Origin: JBOHUX01 sp050734915
Lineage (GTDB): Bacteria; Chloroflexota; Dormibacteria; Dormibacterales; Dormibacteraceae
Direction: 5' to 3'
NCBI GenBank assembly: GCA_050734915.1
Contig: JBOHUX010000124.1
Location: 1-7,056, forward strand
DNA: 7,056 nt
The notes beneath the pieces were generated by a model. That model was not told where the DNA came from. It searched no databases and was given only the letters and a program-made list of their open reading frames with translations. Position 1 is the first letter of the stretch. The number at the start of each line of letters is the position of its first letter. The translations under genes and the position numbers were made by a program. Below, one piece after another: positions 5,794-7,056 of this stretch.

Positions 5794-6081
5794 CTACTTC
5801 GCCTTCTCCAGGATCTCGACCACGCGCCAGCGCTTCTCCTTCGAGATGGGGCGGGTCTCCATGATCCGGACCAGGTCGCCGACCCCGCAGGTGTTCTCCT
5901 GGTCGTGGGCCTTGAACTTGACCCGCTGCCGGATCGTCTTCCGGTATAGCGGGTGCTGCTTCAGGTCCGTGATGAGGACCACGACCGTCTTCTCCATCCG
6001 GTCCGAAATCACCCGGCCCACCCGGACCTTGCGGCGGCCCCGAGCGGAGGTGGCGGTCGTTGTCGCGACGGTCTCGCTCAT
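5794..6081 (-). CDS. rpsQ: 30S ribosomal protein S17
   Basis: S17 is an early-assembly small-subunit protein with an OB-fold that binds 16S rRNA. The 95-residue product shows the family core from about residue 17: RKVRVGRVISDRMEKTVVV near 17-35, HPLYRKTIRQRVKFKAHD near 43-60, CGVGDLVRIMETRPISKEKR near 65-84, and WRVVEILEKAK at the end. The first ~15 residues (SETVATTTATSARGR) are a Thr/Ala-rich lead, about ten residues longer than usual. The ATG at 6081 overlaps the rpmC stop as ATGA and has GGGAG five bases upstream. The frame stays open further upstream, but that part is a shadow of rpmC. Confidence 0.97.
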   Translation of the reverse strand: MSETVATTTATSARGRRKVRVGRVISDRMEKTVVVLITDLKQHPLYRKTIRQRVKFKAHDQENTCGVGDLVRIMETRPISKEKRWRVVEILEKAK

Positions 6082-6479
6082 GTCTGCTCCCTGGACTCGG
6101 GCTCGGCTCCCGGATCTTCTGGCTCCGCCTCGACCGGCTCGACGGCGGCCGCCTTGCCCTTCGTCTTGACCTTCGCCTGGCCAGGCGCCTCGGCGTCGGC
6201 GGGCAGCTCGACGGCAGGCTCGACGGGCGCCGCGCCCGCCTCGGCGGCGGCGGTGCCGTTCGCGGCCGGGCCTTCTTCCTCGCCCGCCCACCGGAGACGG
6301 TGTATCGCGGTCAGGATGCGCGCGATGTCCTTGCGCACCTTGCGGATCTCCCGGTGGTTCTCCTGCTGGCCCACCGCGAGCTTGAAGCGGAGCTCGTAGA
6401 GCTCCCGGCGGGAGGTCTTGAGCCTGCCCGCCAGCTCCTCGGGGTCAAGGTGCTGGAGCTCGCTGAACTTCACGCTCAT
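6078..6479 (-). CDS. rpmC: 50S ribosomal protein L29 with long acidic tail
   Basis: L29 sits beside the polypeptide exit tunnel, next to L23, where chaperones and the signal recognition particle dock. Residues 1-64 are the ordinary two-helix protein: SVKFSELQHLDPEELAGRLK, then ELYELRFKLAVGQQENHREI, then VRKDIARILTAIHRLR. The product continues to 133 residues, twice the normal ~65. The extension at about 65-133 is Ala/Pro/Glu-rich and probably disordered, with a basic patch AKVKTKGK near 102-109 between acidic blocks (WAGEEEGPAANG; EPVEAEPEDPGAEPESREQT). ATG at 6479 overlaps the rplP stop as ATGA. The stop overlaps the rpsQ ATG the same way, so the frame is intact and the tail is not a missed stop. 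Confidence 0.96.
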   Translation of the reverse strand: MSVKFSELQHLDPEELAGRLKTSRRELYELRFKLAVGQQENHREIRKVRKDIARILTAIHRLRWAGEEEGPAANGTAAAEAGAAPVEPAVELPADAEAPGQAKVKTKGKAAAVEPVEAEPEDPGAEPESREQT

Positions 6480-6931
6480 GCCCCGCCCTCCCCGCCTCCG
6501 CCCCCGGGGCCGGTCGGTGCCTCGGCGGCGGGCACCAGCAGGCGGGTCCTGATGGGCAGCTTGGCCGCGGCGAGCCGCATCGCCTCGCGGGCGACGTCGG
6601 GCGTGACCCCCGCCATCTCGAAGAGTACGCGACCGGGCTTGATGACCACCACCCAGCCTTCGGGGTTTCCCTTCCCGGACCCCATCCGGGTCTCGGCCGG
6701 CTTCTTGGTGACCGGCTTGTCGGGAAATACGCGGATCCAGATCTGGCCGCCGCGCTTCACGTAGCGGGTCATCGCCCGCCGGGCAGCCTCGATCTGCCGG
6801 TTCGTCATCCAGCAGTCCTCCATCGCCTGGAGGCCGTACTCGCCGAAGGCGACGGTGGCGCCTCGGCCGGCGATCCCGGTCCGGCGTCCGCGATGCATCT
6901 TGCGGTGCTTGGTCCGCTTAGGAAGGAGCAT
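6476..6931 (-). CDS. rplP: 50S ribosomal protein L16
   Basis: L16 lies near the A-site and peptidyl-transferase centre and helps place aminoacyl-tRNA. The 151-residue product begins MLLPKRTKHRKMHRGRRTG and shows EAARRAMTRYVKRGGQIWIR near residues 48-67 and FPDKPVTKKPAETRMGSGKG near 69-88. The arginine at 82 matches E. coli Arg81, which is hydroxylated in some bacteria. The core ends near residue 135, followed by a Gly-rich tail (APTGPGGGGGEGGA). A GTG two codons upstream is in frame, but ATG at 6931 is preferred because GAGGG lies five bases before it and would overlap the GTG. The start overlaps the preceding gene's end by 14 bases. Confidence 0.98.
   Translation of the reverse strand: MLLPKRTKHRKMHRGRRTGIAGRGATVAFGEYGLQAMEDCWMTNRQIEAARRAMTRYVKRGGQIWIRVFPDKPVTKKPAETRMGSGKGNPEGWVVVIKPGRVLFEMAGVTPDVAREAMRLAAAKLPIRTRLLVPAAEAPTGPGGGGGEGGA
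6481..6505 (-). promoter_or_regulatory. G-quadruplex-type G-run at rpmC start
   Basis: In the message the end of rplP reads as four G-tracts of 5, 4, 3 and 4 G separated by loops of 7, 1 and 1 bases, fitting the G3+N1-7 quadruplex rule. The run ends one base before the rpmC ATG and covers its Shine-Dalgarno (GGAGG-like). It also encodes the L16 Gly-rich tail. Folding could limit access to the rpmC start, though ribosomes finishing rplP would unwind it. The tract pattern is visible; folding is inference. Confidence 0.4.
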
Positions 6932-7056
6932 CCGCACCCTCGTGGTCCGGATCGTCCGCCTTCCGAGCGGCCTTGGCGTCCGGCTTGGCGGCGGCCTTGG
7001 CGTCCGGCTTGGCGGCGGCCTTGGCGTCCGGCTTGGCGGCGGCCTTGGCGTCCGGC
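6918..7056 (-). CDS. rpsC: C-terminal tail of S3-position gene (probable rpsC), partial
   Basis: The frame enters from the window edge and ends at TAA 6918-6920, overlapping the rplP start by 14 bases. Only the last 45 codons are present: four units of a PDAKAAAK repeat (the last PDAKAARK), then ADDPDHEGADAPS. No S3 core (KH domain or C-terminal domain) is in view, so the name rests on position: rpsC almost always stands directly upstream of rplP. S3 lines the mRNA entry tunnel on the small-subunit head, and some bacteria add Ala/Lys/Pro-rich tails to it. The tail is probably disordered and basic. Alternative: another gene inserted before rplP, which is less likely. Confidence 0.65.
   Translation of the reverse strand, partial: PDAKAAAKPDAKAAAKPDAKAAAKPDAKAARKADDPDHEGADAPS
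6937..6941 (-). promoter_or_regulatory. Shine-Dalgarno of rplP
   Basis: GAGGG lies five bases upstream of the ATG at 6931, inside the end of the preceding gene. An in-frame GTG at 6937 overlaps this site and would have no spacing, so the site settles the start on ATG and gives the family N-terminus MLLPKRTKHRK. Confidence 0.65.
6967..7056 (-). repeat. 24-bp tandem repeat, 3.75 perfect copies
   Basis: Three full copies and one 18-base partial copy of a 24-bp unit (6967-6990, 6991-7014, 7015-7038, 7039-7056) are identical to the base, including third codon positions. The unit is eight codons long and in frame, encoding AK-rich KPDAKAAA within the S3-position protein. The array runs off the window edge, so the true copy number is unknown. 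Identity at silent sites points to recent expansion by slippage or unequal recombination, or to an assembly effect. Confidence 0.95.

Noticed and set aside
5794..6291. Long upstream extension of S17 (165 residues from 6291)
   Set aside because: The extra residues are Gly/Arg-rich and overlap the coding part of rpmC. The ATG at 6081 in an ATGA overlap with a good Shine-Dalgarno gives the family N-terminus.
6935..6937. GTG at 6937 as the rplP start
   Set aside because: It overlaps the Shine-Dalgarno that serves the ATG at 6931, and it would add two residues not seen in the family N-terminus.
6967..7056. Possible CRISPR-like array at the right edge
   Set aside because: The 24-bp units are directly adjacent without spacers and are in frame with a coding sequence, so it is a coding tandem repeat.

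Overview
This window is a single, densely packed stretch of bacterial chromosome. It holds the end of the S10 ribosomal-protein cluster and the whole spc cluster through secY, all on the minus strand, so transcription runs from high to low coordinates. In transcription order I read: the C-terminal tail of a protein placed as S3 (rpsC, cut by the window edge), L16, L29, S17, L14, L24, L5, S14, S8, L6, L18, S5, L30, L15 and SecY. This is the canonical bacterial order. Every intact gene matches its family in conserved core sequence. The plus strand holds no gene I would defend; its long open frames are antisense shadows produced by high GC.

The composition is GC-rich throughout (about two thirds or more by eye). 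S14 is the short zinc-binding form and L24 ends in a four-cysteine zinc-ribbon-like motif. Six of the fourteen genes whose starts are visible begin with GTG or TTG (secY, rplF: GTG; rplO, rpmD, rpsN, rplX: TTG). The cluster suits a GC-rich, mostly environmental bacterial lineage. Candidate phyla such as Rokubacteria/Methylomirabilota, or deltaproteobacteria-like groups, are possible, but the sequence alone does not let me place it.

Layout: 6918-7056 is the repeat-rich tail of the S3-position gene. 3811-6931 carries L16 to S8, with four-base ATGA overlaps or gaps of up to 14 bases. A 53-base gap at 3758-3810 starts with a perfect hairpin over the S8 stop codon. 1977-3757 carries L6 to L30, again nearly gapless. 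L15 follows after 4 bases. A 50-base gap precedes secY. Positions 1-92, after the secY stop, contain no gene I can identify; adk or map would be usual next.

The genes act together. Small- and large-subunit ribosomal proteins are made in balanced amounts from one translationally coupled message, and the same message supplies the SecYEG channel subunit. I found no unknown system. The noteworthy points are lineage-specific embroidery: a perfect 24-bp repeat coding an Ala/Lys-rich tail at the S3 position, a doubled-length L29 with an acidic Ala/Pro/Glu tail, extra tails on S5, L30, L15 and L16, a G-quadruplex-type G-run abutting the rpmC start codon, a hairpin at the rpsH stop, and a G7 run at the S5/L30 junction.
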